Shown here piece after piece: positions 26,841 to 34,570 of a stretch of 64,000 nucleotides of DNA (position 1 is the stretch's first letter; every line of letters starts with the position of its first letter). Source of the DNA: Bacilli bacterium (GTDB lineage Bacteria; Bacillota_I; Bacilli_A; ML615J-28; CAG-698); assembly GCA_017617065.1 (NCBI GenBank), contig JAFZWP010000001.1, positions 181,209 through 245,208 of the forward strand, written 5' to 3'. Position numbers and translations under genes: made by a program. Under the pieces are notes generated by a model. That model was not told where the DNA came from. It searched no databases and worked only from the letters and a program-made list of their open reading frames with translations.

Positions 26841-27836
26841 ATGGCAGCAGAAGCAACCGCGGTTAGTTTTCGTAAAGGAAGTTCTGATGAACACAAAACC
26901 TTTAGAGGTGTTAAAGGTGAAATAACTGTAGATTTAACTAATCTTACAGTATGGGTTCATCCTGGTGGTAATGAGATTGGTAATCCATTAGCACGCGCTG
27001 ATATGCAAAATGTAGAAGCGGATGATATTGCAGCAAGAGGTATTGCTTTAAATAGTTTAAAAAATCTTACTGTTAGTAATACTGATTTACCTGGCATTAA
27101 GTTAAAATTAGAAATTCCTACTAAAACTTCACAGTTGGAAAATGATTCCGGATATATTACAGATGTTAGTGAAGCCGTTGGTGATGCAACAATTACTCTT
27201 AAGAAAAATAATGCAACAATTGGTTCATTTACAACCAATAGCTTTATGAATACAGATATTAATATTCCTGTTCCTACAAGTACATCTGAATTAACAAATA
27301 ACTCAGGATTTATAACAAGAACAGTTAATAACTTAACTAATTATACAAAAACTACAGATTTAGCTAGTGTTGCTATATCTGGTAGTTACAGTGATTTAGG
27401 TGATAGACCTGATTTTGCATCTGTTGCAACATCTGGATCTTATACGGATTTGATTAATGCACCAAATTTGGCTACTGTTGCAACGAGTGGTAGTTATAAT
27501 GATTTGTCAAATCGTCCTACTATTGTACAACCAGTTCGTTCTGATTGGTTAGAAACAACCGCTTCTTCTTTGGCATATATTCAAAATAAACCAATTTTAA
27601 TTAAAGATGTAAATGTTGCAGCATCTACAGGCGTAATTACTATAGTATTATCTGAATCTTTTATTGATCCAGAAGATCCTACAGCTACTCCTTTAATTAA
27701 AGCATTAGTTGGTAGTACAGCGATTGGTGGTACTTGGGCAGATATAGCTGATACGGATAAAAAACAATGGACATTTACACCTACTGATCCTACTGATATA
27801 TTAGATGACAGTTGGGTAATTGTTGTAAATGAATAA
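26841..27836 (+). CDS. Tail-fibre protein with tropism-type head domain
   Basis: 331 residues. Residues 5-55 (VSFRKGSSDEHKTFRGVKGE, VHPGGNEIGNPLARADM) are the N-terminal domain common to phage tropism determinants and hyaluronidase-type fibres. The centre has SQLENDSGYITD and three SVATSGSYTDL-type units. The last 75 residues form a distinct end domain. Ribosome site AAGGATAATAA. It is followed by a 48-residue frame. Confidence 0.76.
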   Translation: MAAEATAVSFRKGSSDEHKTFRGVKGEITVDLTNLTVWVHPGGNEIGNPLARADMQNVEADDIAARGIALNSLKNLTVSNTDLPGIKLKLEIPTKTSQLENDSGYITDVSEAVGDATITLKKNNATIGSFTTNSFMNTDINIPVPTSTSELTNNSGFITRTVNNLTNYTKTTDLASVAISGSYSDLGDRPDFASVATSGSYTDLINAPNLATVATSGSYNDLSNRPTIVQPVRSDWLETTASSLAYIQNKPILIKDVNVAASTGVITIVLSESFIDPEDPTATPLIKALVGSTAIGGTWADIADTDKKQWTFTPTDPTDILDDSWVIVVNE

Positions 27837-27844
27837 GGTATAAA

Positions 27845-27991
27845 ATGTTATATAATTATGGTACTTGTGTAGTTAATTTTAGGCAAGGTCGTGATTGGAA
27901 TTATACGGCAAGTTCATCTACTGAAGTTATATTAACAGAATATACTGGATCTAGTCAGAATATAACCGTACCTACTCAAATAAGAATATAA
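27845..27991 (+). CDS. 48-residue protein, possibly a truncated surface-repeat fragment
   Basis: Reads MLYNYGTCVVNFRQGRDW at the start and ends in ILTEYTGSSQNITVPTQIRI. The last part looks like the linker that opens BspA-type repeat proteins (YTGS then a VTIPSEI-like strand), but the frame stops there. AAGG stands six bases before the ATG and the stop abuts a terminator. It may be a real small tip protein, like the genes after the 12601 and 17418 fibres, or the remnant of a longer LRR tip. Confidence 0.5.
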   Translation: MLYNYGTCVVNFRQGRDWNYTASSSTEVILTEYTGSSQNITVPTQIRI

Positions 27992-27993
27992 TA

Positions 27994-28020
27994 AAAGCGC
28001 TTTTATAGCGCTTTCTTTTT
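27994..28020. terminator. Bidirectional terminator between convergent operons
   Basis: AAAGCGCT (27994-28001) pairs with AGCGCTTT (28007-28014). Rightward transcripts meet CTTTTTAT after the stem; leftward transcripts meet TTAT-rich sequence. It separates the + strand fibre block from the - strand genes, and the stop of the leftward gene lies inside it. Confidence 0.85.
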
Positions 28021-28296
28021 ATGTTCTTTTGTAAAACTTTCAATTCGGTTGTGTAAACAATAATATAATATTAATGCTGAAAAGTTAGCTAGCATATTAA
28101 GACATAATAGTGCTAAAATCCATATGAATAAATGTTTAGCTTCATTTATGTATGGTACAGTTTTATTAACGTGTATAAATTCATTTAAGCCTATAGCAAT
28201 TATTACTATACTAATGAGTGGAAATATAAATACGCTTTTGATTACAGCTTTTTTATGAAATATTTTTTCTACTGCATCATTTATTTTTTGTTGCAT
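28003..28296 (-). CDS. Small membrane protein, holin or antiholin candidate
   Basis: 97 residues with two hydrophobic segments (about residues 21-38, SVFIFPLISIVIIAIGL, and 53-78, LFIWILALLCLNMLANF) and charged ends. No family recognised. It overlaps the upstream membrane gene by 20 bases. Its stop lies inside the bidirectional terminator. Two-segment proteins clustered with other membrane proteins in a late region are often holins or holin regulators; this is inferred from topology and clustering. Confidence 0.6.
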   Translation of the reverse strand: MQQKINDAVEKIFHKKAVIKSVFIFPLISIVIIAIGLNEFIHVNKTVPYINEAKHLFIWILALLCLNMLANFSALILYYCLHNRIESFTKEHKKKAL

Positions 28297-28540
28297 TTTT
28301 CTTACCTTCGGATTTTTCTTCTTTTACAGGTAACGTTATATACTTTAAAATAAACAATGGATGTACAGTAAGAAAGTATTCAGTTAGTACAGCTGTAGTT
28401 GCAACTGCACCACATGATAACCAACATGGTAATCCCAAGATTCGATGGAGCAAAATACCCATAAGCACTGCTGCAAATATGGATACGCCCATGTTGAATA
28501 GTACCGTTATTTGCTTATTGGTAAATGTTCTCATACACAT
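28277..28540 (-). CDS. Small membrane protein, holin or antiholin candidate
   Basis: 87 residues. Two hydrophobic segments (about 13-30 and 37-55; the latter LSCGAVATTAVLTEYFL), a PLFILKY stretch, then a lysine-rich tail (KKNATKNK). The ATG at 28540 follows AAAGG by seven bases; a second ATG two codons later could give two forms, as in dual-start holins. Lies 11 bases downstream of the third membrane gene and overlaps the next. Confidence 0.6.
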   Translation of the reverse strand: MCMRTFTNKQITVLFNMGVSIFAAVLMGILLHRILGLPCWLSCGAVATTAVLTEYFLTVHPLFILKYITLPVKEEKSEGKKNATKNK

Positions 28541-28551
28541 AGTAAAGCCTT

Positions 28552-28917
28552 TTAGTTTTTCTTTGTTCTTTTGTTTATAGGATCAGCTTCATATTCCTCT
28601 TGAGTTGGTTCTACACCTATTGTATTTTCAATTTTCTTTACAAAAATAGTTGGTATAGCAGACAATAGCCTTTCTGCAGATAAAGCAGATAAAGCTACAA
28701 TAATATAAGTTAAATCTTCAGCCACCCCAAAATGAGCGCATGCAAAACTTGCTAATACACCAATAAAGAATGATAAGAAGATATTAACTACAAAGTCTAG
28801 CTTTTTTGGAAATATACCATCTCTTGTATAGCGTAAAATAGTTTTTACTGTTCCTGCTAAGAATGAAATTAGAGATGCTACAAGTATAGTTAAAAGATCT
28901 TGTCCTCCGATTGTCAT
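28552..28917 (-). CDS. Probable holin-like membrane protein
   Basis: 121 residues. Hydrophobic segments near residues 8-25 (LTILVASLISFLAGTV), 44-62 (VVNIFLSFFIGVLASFA) and 70-85, and a charged tail with RTKKN. The layout, small size, basic loop between segments and position at the head of a three-gene membrane cassette match phage holins of the three-segment class. It has its own promoter motif about 70 bases upstream. The spanin pair lies 6 kb away on the same strand, so lysis genes are split. Confidence 0.6.
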   Translation of the reverse strand: MTIGGQDLLTILVASLISFLAGTVKTILRYTRDGIFPKKLDFVVNIFLSFFIGVLASFACAHFGVAEDLTYIIVALSALSAERLLSAIPTIFVKKIENTIGVEPTQEEYEADPINKRTKKN

Positions 28918-28987
28918 ATCAAAATATTCTCTCTTAAAATGCCGCTTAAATGTTTTAGATTAGGAAAACAAATTAGTATATACTTGC

Positions 28988-29002
28988 TCTTATAATAGAA
29001 CT
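28988..29002 (-). promoter_or_regulatory. Phage promoter motif for the membrane cassette
   Basis: On the - strand AGTTCTATTATAAGA, about 71 bases before the start at 28917. Its first two bases are the last two of a 12-bp hairpin stem. Confidence 0.62.
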
Positions 29003-29028
29003 GGGTTATTTTTAATAAAATAACCCAG
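29001..29028 (-). terminator. Hairpin abutting a promoter
   Basis: CTGGGTTATTTT (29001-29012) and AAAATAACCCAG (29017-29028) form a perfect 12-bp stem with a four-base loop. On the - strand it follows the stop at 29058 by about 30 bases, but no T-run follows; the promoter motif starts there instead. Confidence 0.55.
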
Positions 29029-29057
29029 ATTTACTGTATATAGTATATAGATATTGG

Positions 29058-29273
29058 TTATCGAGTTAAAACAAAACCTTTTTGGATTAACTCCCAGAAT
29101 AGTTTATTATTAGATTTTTCATTTACTTTTATATTAAAATGATATGATACTTTATCTGCTAAAACACCTAATTTATTTCTAGCTGTATGCATATCTACAA
29201 ATTTTCCTATTAGTTTTTCTTTATAATAAGCTTCTATAATAGGTATTTCTCGTGTATTATCGTTGAATATCAT
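29058..29273 (-). CDS. Unknown 71-residue protein
   Basis: Begins MIFNDNTREIPIIEAYYKEK and has an amphipathic middle (HTARNKLGVLADKVSYHF) that could be a helix-turn-helix, ending FVLTR. No family recognised. Its ATG overlaps the stop of the metallophosphoesterase (ATGA), so the two are translated together; it may be an accessory of that enzyme. Confidence 0.55.
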   Translation of the reverse strand: MIFNDNTREIPIIEAYYKEKLIGKFVDMHTARNKLGVLADKVSYHFNIKVNEKSNNKLFWELIQKGFVLTR

Positions 29274-30190
29274 TTTTGTAAATTATTTTCTCTTTGCTTT
29301 TGTAGAACTTTTAATTTATATGATTGTAATTCACCAATTTTAGCGTATGGATTTACAATAATCTTAACATCTGCGTTTAATTGATATTTATCATCTGTCC
29401 AAAATGGAGTTAATTCAATAGATCCAAAACCAGGTAAAGCTTGGTGAGAATAAAATCTTTCTGCAAAGTTTACATTATGATCATCAACTGTTCTACCTCT
29501 CTGATAAGAAGGAGTTTGGATACATTGACGATTTTTCATTTTAACTTCACCATTTTGATCAAGATACATAATAGGATCAGAATAATCTGCAATAGCATTA
29601 TGTTTATGTCCAAGCCAGATTAAATCAGTTAATGTACCTTTTGCAATACGGTTAAAATCAATCATACCTTTAGTAACCGGAGAGTTACCACCTGCACCAT
29701 GATTTTCAAATATGTCATAATGCAAGAGTGATCGATTACTTTTATTTACAAAGTTAAATCTTAAGAAATTGGCATAGTTTCCATATTGAATTTGATGTTT
29801 ACTACCGGCATTTAATAATTGAGTAGTTAATTCTAAGATGTCAACACCCGAGTATTTTAAAATAGATTCTTCATGATTTCCACGACCAATAAATAAAATG
29901 TTGTCTTTATAAGGTCTTAAAAATTCAACAATTTCATTGATTTTTATATTGAGCTGGTTATCACCTTTTTCCATAAGATGATTTACTGCGCGCTTTCCAT
30001 CTCTTAATAAAATAGCATCAAATAAATCTCCACCTATAAGAATATATCTTCCATCTTTTAAGCAGAAATCTAAATGCTTTTTTAAAGTAGCTTTGTCACA
30101 GTCTGGAGAATCAAAATGAATATCTGAAAATAGGGCTAATTTAAGAGTAGTACCAGCTTTTAATGGCACATTATACTGCAAAGCTTTCAT
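29270..30190 (-). CDS. Calcineurin-like metallophosphoesterase
   Basis: 306 residues with the complete metal motifs: FSDIHFDS (D23, H25), IGGDLFD (D55), RGNHEE (N105, H106), FENHGAGG and GHKHN. Distinct from the gp47-like nuclease at 1512: the cap is different and no ATPase partner is adjacent. The substrate cannot be told from sequence (nucleic acid, cyclic nucleotide, phosphoprotein or nucleotide hydrolysis are all possible). Own promoter motif at 30251-30263. Followed by a coupled 71-residue gene. Confidence 0.8.
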   Translation of the reverse strand: MKALQYNVPLKAGTTLKLALFSDIHFDSPDCDKATLKKHLDFCLKDGRYILIGGDLFDAILLRDGKRAVNHLMEKGDNQLNIKINEIVEFLRPYKDNILFIGRGNHEESILKYSGVDILELTTQLLNAGSKHQIQYGNYANFLRFNFVNKSNRSLLHYDIFENHGAGGNSPVTKGMIDFNRIAKGTLTDLIWLGHKHNAIADYSDPIMYLDQNGEVKMKNRQCIQTPSYQRGRTVDDHNVNFAERFYSHQALPGFGSIELTPFWTDDKYQLNADVKIIVNPYAKIGELQSYKLKVLQKQRENNLQK

Positions 30191-30250
30191 ATAACAGGTC
30201 TCCCATATATTGTACTAAATTAGTATATAATAGGGATAAATTAGCTTCTC

Positions 30251-30263
30251 GCTATATAGAACT
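30251..30263 (-). promoter_or_regulatory. Phage promoter motif for the metallophosphoesterase
   Basis: On the - strand AGTTCTATATAGC, overlapping the stop of the upstream glycosyltransferase gene and about 60 bases before the start at 30190. Confidence 0.6.
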
Positions 30264-31273
30264 CACTTGCTATCTTTTTGGCATTCTTCTTCTAATTGAG
30301 CTAAAAACTCTTTAAATCCAATACGTGGAATGATTTGATACATCTTATTACCAAGGTAACAATTACGCATTATTTCATTATAACAATCTGCTAAAACTTC
30401 ATCAGAAATCTTATCTTTAATATCTCTATATATTTCTTTATAATATTCTTTACAGCAATTCCAGTTTTGTTCTTCATATTTTGGATCTGATCTTTGTGTT
30501 TCTAAAAAGTATTCATATAGATTGCATAATACCAATACTTTTTGTTTCATTACTTCTCCATTAAAAGGTACACGTTTTTCAGCTTCTTTTAAAGCATTTA
30601 TTTGATTATTACAATAACCTACAAAAGATCCATTATAAGAATAATCAGCATTATCTTTTCTTGTTATAGAGTCTTCTTTATAACACCAATAATATGTTAT
30701 ATCTGAAATAAACTTAATCTGTTCATTTTCATTTTGATATAATCTGCATAGAGTATTAAAAAATCCATCTTCATTACTTCTACTGTTTTCAGGAGGAAAA
30801 TGAATTTTATATTTATTAATAAAATCGCGTTTATATAATTTACCAAACATCCACACTTGATCATTAGGATGTTGTAAATAAGCTTGCTGTTGATCTTCTA
30901 AGAAATTACTAAATACACAAGAAATCCTTGGATCTGAAAACATATTTAATCTAAGGATTTTTAAAGCAAATCTACCACTAAAAGTATCATCTGCATCAAT
31001 AAATGTAATTAAAGGATTGTTTGTATTATTAATACCAAATTGTCGAGCTTCACCTGGTCCACCGTTTTCAGGCATAGTAAGCTCTTTTATTTTCATAAAA
31101 GGAGAAAACATATCTATAAATTGCTTATAACCAATACCATCTGCATCATTAACAATAGTAACTTCTAAATCATCAAGTATTTCTTGTTCTGCAATAGAAG
31201 ATAATGTGCGTAAAATAGTATCTTGTGCTTTATAAGCAGGTATAATTACATCTATTTTTGGTAGATCTGACAT
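30263..31273 (-). CDS. Family 2 glycosyltransferase
   Basis: 336 residues with a GT-A fold signature: DVIIPAYKAQDTI at residues 8-20, TIVNDADG at 39-46, NGGPGEARQFG at 70-80 and the metal-binding FIDADD at 91-96. The C-terminal 150 residues are helical, with many aromatic residues. The cytosolic enzyme would transfer a sugar from a nucleotide sugar. The acceptor could be phage DNA, a fibre protein or host surface glycan; position next to fibre, spanin and lysis genes does not decide. Ribosome site AAAAGGAG and promoter motif right upstream. Confidence 0.85.
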   Translation of the reverse strand: MSDLPKIDVIIPAYKAQDTILRTLSSIAEQEILDDLEVTIVNDADGIGYKQFIDMFSPFMKIKELTMPENGGPGEARQFGINNTNNPLITFIDADDTFSGRFALKILRLNMFSDPRISCVFSNFLEDQQQAYLQHPNDQVWMFGKLYKRDFINKYKIHFPPENSRSNEDGFFNTLCRLYQNENEQIKFISDITYYWCYKEDSITRKDNADYSYNGSFVGYCNNQINALKEAEKRVPFNGEVMKQKVLVLCNLYEYFLETQRSDPKYEEQNWNCCKEYYKEIYRDIKDKISDEVLADCYNEIMRNCYLGNKMYQIIPRIGFKEFLAQLEEECQKDSK

Positions 31274-31285
31274 AAAAACTCCTTT

Positions 31286-31301
31286 TATATATAATAGAAC
31301 T
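31286..31301 (-). promoter_or_regulatory. Phage promoter motif for the glycosyltransferase
   Basis: On the - strand AGTTCTATTATATATA, one of the best matches in the window, 12 bases before the start codon region at 31273 with the ribosome site between. Confidence 0.65.
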
Positions 31302-31316
31302 GAAATATAAAAGGCT

Positions 31317-31583
31317 TTATTTTATATTATGAAGATCTTTCCATTCATCATATTCAGGAACATTTTCTGGTAATGATTTTGCTTCTTTTTCTGCAGTGGT
31401 TATTTTATGAGTATAAAAATAACCATCTTTACCTCTTATACAGTATTTATCCTCAGATAATGCACACCAAATTGCCCATTTTGAATAAACTTCATCATCT
31501 CTTTTATCAAAAGGCATTGTTAAATTAATAAAGTATTCATCTGAATATTTTTCAATAGTTGTATTTGATTTTTTTCTTGCCAT
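31317..31583 (-). CDS. Unknown 88-residue protein
   Basis: Charged, soluble-looking protein starting MARKKSNTTIEKYSDEYF, with a small aromatic core (YSKWAIWCALSEDKYC, DGYFYTHK). No family recognised. Starts three bases after the stop of the BspA-like gene, with GGGAGTAAAAA as ribosome site inside the end of that gene. The pairing with a surface-repeat protein suggests a chaperone or attachment role, by analogy with the small genes behind fibres on the + strand. Confidence 0.55.
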   Translation of the reverse strand: MARKKSNTTIEKYSDEYFINLTMPFDKRDDEVYSKWAIWCALSEDKYCIRGKDGYFYTHKITTAEKEAKSLPENVPEYDEWKDLHNIK

Positions 31584-31586
31584 TTT

Positions 31587-33992
31587 TTACTCCCAGAAAT
31601 CACCATCTGTCCATCCACCAGTTGGTGTAAGTGTTACATTTGAAGCTGCTGATCCAGAGACATTACCAGAAACAGACATAGATTGGATTGCACCTCTGCT
31701 ATCTACAGTAACAACCCAGTTATTTACATAGCTACCATCACCACGTTTATATTGATAAGTCTTAGCTTTAATACCTTGACCTCTATTTACCCAGCCAGAT
31801 ATTTGTGGGAAAGTACCAGAGTTACAATTAACAATAGGTGATACTACTGTAATATGTAGCTTTGGAGTAACTGTTTTGTTTGCGGATAAACTAGATTCTG
31901 TTTGGGTATTTGTATCATGATTTGTTGCAGAAACACTATAAGTTACATTTGTACCATAGTCTACAGTTAATGAATTACCGCTTCTTGTACCAGAAGTACT
32001 GAATGATACACTTGCACTTGAATATGTTGGATTAACTGTAAGGGTTACTTTTGCTTTTTTAGATACTGTCTTTGTTGAGTTAACAGTTTCAGAATATGTT
32101 GCAGAAGTTAAATTAGTACCACTTACTGTATAGCTTACTACTGTTCCAGGTAATACAGTTATTGATTTACCAGATACAGTACCTTGTGGATCATTAAAGG
32201 TAACTGTGGCGCTAGCTGGTGTAGTACTAATAGTTAAAGTATATTTAGTTAATTCAATTGGTGGTGCATTTACTGTTTTTGTGCTATCAGCAACTGTTGA
32301 AAATGTTCCGCTATCATAAGCAGGTTTACTTACTGTATATGATATATTTGTACCATATAATACAGTAATTGAATTTCCAGAAACTGTACCTGGTGTATTA
32401 AAGGTAACTGTAGCATCTGCTGGGTCTGGTACAATAGTAACAGTTACTTCTGTATTATTTTTAAGATATACACCTTCTTTTGTACCAGCATTATCATATC
32501 CATAACTAGTAAATGTATTATATGTTTTAGTATTTATACCATTTTGATATATAAATGGAATATAAACATTTTTGGCTGCGGTTGTACCATAGAAGCAGTT
32601 TGTTACCATATTTATTTCGGTAGAATCAATATGTATATCTCCAACTAAGTTATTACAAGCTCTAAATGCATTTTGCATATTTACTGTAGTATTAGGTATG
32701 TGAGAAGATACTGTAGTTAGATTTGTACAACCCATAAAGCATTCTGCCATATTAACTAAACTTGTTGGTAAATTTGGAGTAGTAGTTAGATTAGGACAAT
32801 CATAGAAAGTAGCAGTCATATCTTTTACTGAATTAGGAATTGGTGGTATTGCATCTGATGTTAATTGTATACAATCTGCAAAACATCCAGTTCCTATAAC
32901 GTGTGCAAATGGTGGATCTTCTGGTACCATATCTGTACCACCACAACCCATGTTAACTAGATTTGGTGGAAGATTAGTTATGTTTGTTAAATTGGTGCAT
33001 GCACAAAAAGTTCCTGTCATATTAGTGACACTATCTGGAATAGTAGGAGTTACTGTTAATTTGTCACACATATAGAAAGTAGATTTCATAACAGTAACAC
33101 TATTTGGAAGGATAGGACTGGTTGTTGCATTACTTTTTGCAAAAGATATCCACATGCTTGTAATAGAGTTTGGTAATACTCTATTTGTACTATTTGCTAA
33201 ATCTCCTAATCCAGTTATTAAGAAGGTTTTTGGTAAAGCAGTAACAGTATTAGGAATTGCAGGAATATCTTCCAATCTTTCATCGAACATAAAAGTACTA
33301 TGCATATCAGTTGTATTATTAGATATTTTTGGTGGTCTACGTAAATTTACACAATCACCATAAGTACCTCTTGTATTAGTTACTGAATCTGGCATATCTG
33401 GAGCAGAAACCAAATTTCTACAACCAGTAAACATATATGCAGCATTTATAAGTGTATTAGGTAAAGTAATGTTTGCACTAGTTAAGTTCATACAATTATA
33501 AAAAGTAGCTACCCCATTTGTAACAGAATTAGATATACTATTAATATCAGTCATATGATTGCAGCCATAAAAAGTTTCTTGCATATTAGTTACAGAATTA
33601 GGAATAGTTGGTGCATGAATAATATTTGTGCAATTAAAAAAACAACCATGTAAATCTACTACATTGGAAGGTAAAGTTGGAACATTTACAAGGTTTGAAC
33701 AGTTATAAAAGCACATTTTCATATCTGTTACAGGATTAGGCAAGGATGCATCTACTGTGGTTAGATTTTTACATTCATAAAATGCACCATACATATCAGT
33801 TGTATTTTGATGAATATTTGTAACACTTGTTAAAGCAGAAAATGCAGAATTATTTGTTGCAAATGCCGTAGCCATATCATCATCTACAAATGGGACATGA
33901 GATAAATCAATACTAATAATATTTGGATTTAGCCAACCACTTGTATTTTTAAAAACCTGTGAATCTAATCCAACAACATTAACTTTAGCCAT
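31587..33992 (-). CDS. BspA/DUF285-like repeat protein with PEGA-like domains
   Basis: 801 residues. Residues about 40-470 are some eighteen repeats of about 23 residues of the type NSVTNMQETFYGCNHMTDI, the leucine-rich DUF285/BspA class known from gut bacteria, mycoplasmas and protists. Three to four PEGA-like beta repeats follow (about 520-720; VTIVPDPADATVTF, LTISTTPASATVTF), then a C-terminal domain ending GGWTDGDFWE. No signal peptide. It is likely a virion-exposed adhesin, co-transcribed with baseplate wedge and spanin genes. Ribosome site AAGGAAAAA. Confidence 0.75.
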   Translation of the reverse strand: MAKVNVVGLDSQVFKNTSGWLNPNIISIDLSHVPFVDDDMATAFATNNSAFSALTSVTNIHQNTTDMYGAFYECKNLTTVDASLPNPVTDMKMCFYNCSNLVNVPTLPSNVVDLHGCFFNCTNIIHAPTIPNSVTNMQETFYGCNHMTDINSISNSVTNGVATFYNCMNLTSANITLPNTLINAAYMFTGCRNLVSAPDMPDSVTNTRGTYGDCVNLRRPPKISNNTTDMHSTFMFDERLEDIPAIPNTVTALPKTFLITGLGDLANSTNRVLPNSITSMWISFAKSNATTSPILPNSVTVMKSTFYMCDKLTVTPTIPDSVTNMTGTFCACTNLTNITNLPPNLVNMGCGGTDMVPEDPPFAHVIGTGCFADCIQLTSDAIPPIPNSVKDMTATFYDCPNLTTTPNLPTSLVNMAECFMGCTNLTTVSSHIPNTTVNMQNAFRACNNLVGDIHIDSTEINMVTNCFYGTTAAKNVYIPFIYQNGINTKTYNTFTSYGYDNAGTKEGVYLKNNTEVTVTIVPDPADATVTFNTPGTVSGNSITVLYGTNISYTVSKPAYDSGTFSTVADSTKTVNAPPIELTKYTLTISTTPASATVTFNDPQGTVSGKSITVLPGTVVSYTVSGTNLTSATYSETVNSTKTVSKKAKVTLTVNPTYSSASVSFSTSGTRSGNSLTVDYGTNVTYSVSATNHDTNTQTESSLSANKTVTPKLHITVVSPIVNCNSGTFPQISGWVNRGQGIKAKTYQYKRGDGSYVNNWVVTVDSRGAIQSMSVSGNVSGSAASNVTLTPTGGWTDGDFWE

Positions 33993-34004
33993 TTATTTTT
34001 TTCC

Positions 34005-34241
34005 TTACTTTTGATCTAATAATTCATTAGTAATTTTATTTTGTGCTTTTTCTGCGTCATCTTCTGCTTTTAGACAAACCACTATTTGTGACCAAGTTTT
34101 ATCTCCATCTAAACAAAAATAATTATAATCTGTTTGATAATATTGATTTGTATTAATTGTAGTTGTAGTACTAAACCAAGAGCAACCTACTAGCATTAAG
34201 CAAAAGAAAACTAAAATAATAAGTAGTATTAATCTTTTCAT
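34005..34241 (-). CDS. Outer-membrane lipoprotein, probable o-spanin (Rz1-like)
   Basis: 78 residues. A lipoprotein signal peptide (KRLILLIILVFFCLMLVGC) with a lipobox LVGC predicts cleavage before C20 and lipid anchoring. The mature part is short and charged. It lies two bases after a membrane-anchored coiled-coil gene, the usual two-component spanin arrangement that joins inner and outer membranes at lysis of Gram-negative hosts. Ribosome site GGGAGG. Mature part is less proline-rich than in lambda Rz1. Confidence 0.72.
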   Translation of the reverse strand: MKRLILLIILVFFCLMLVGCSWFSTTTTINTNQYYQTDYNYFCLDGDKTWSQIVVCLKAEDDAEKAQNKITNELLDQK

Positions 34242-34243
34242 TA

Positions 34244-34558
34244 TTACCTCCCTTCTTTAAAGAACTCTAATAATTCTTTTGATGGTTTTAAATCACCACA
34301 AGCATCTGCAGGAATTTTAGCCAATTGATCTTGGTATGCTTTATTAAGGTCTTTTATTTCTTTATCTTTACGTTTGTTATATTCGGTAAGTTTTTGATTT
34401 TCTTTAGTTACTGTATCTAATTGACAAGTAACCTCATTAAGTTGTTCTCTTGTATTTTCTAATTTAATACTTGTAGTACGCCATAATGCAAATAAAGTAC
34501 CGATAACTAGAATTATACCCAATCCAGCAATAATCTTTGCTTTAAGATCAAATACCAT
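34244..34558 (-). CDS. Membrane-anchored coiled-coil protein, probable i-spanin (Rz-like)
   Basis: 104 residues. An N-terminal transmembrane segment (about 8-27, IIAGLGIILVIGTLFALW) is followed by a periplasmic coiled coil (residues about 30-80, LENTREQLNEVTCQL and KENQKLTEYNKRKDKE) and a short tail. This is the classic i-spanin layout, and the adjoining lipoprotein is its partner. Ribosome site AAAAGGAG. The gene follows the wedge gene at 34571 by 12 bases and is probably transcribed late with it. Confidence 0.75.
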   Translation of the reverse strand: MVFDLKAKIIAGLGIILVIGTLFALWRTTSIKLENTREQLNEVTCQLDTVTKENQKLTEYNKRKDKEIKDLNKAYQDQLAKIPADACGDLKPSKELLEFFKEGR

Positions 34559-34570
34559 ATTTTACTCCTT

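Noticed and set aside
6991..27991. Diversity-generating retroelement acting on fibre genes
   Set aside because: No reverse transcriptase and no template-variable repeat pair with adenine-biased change was found in the window; repeats look like ordinary module duplication.
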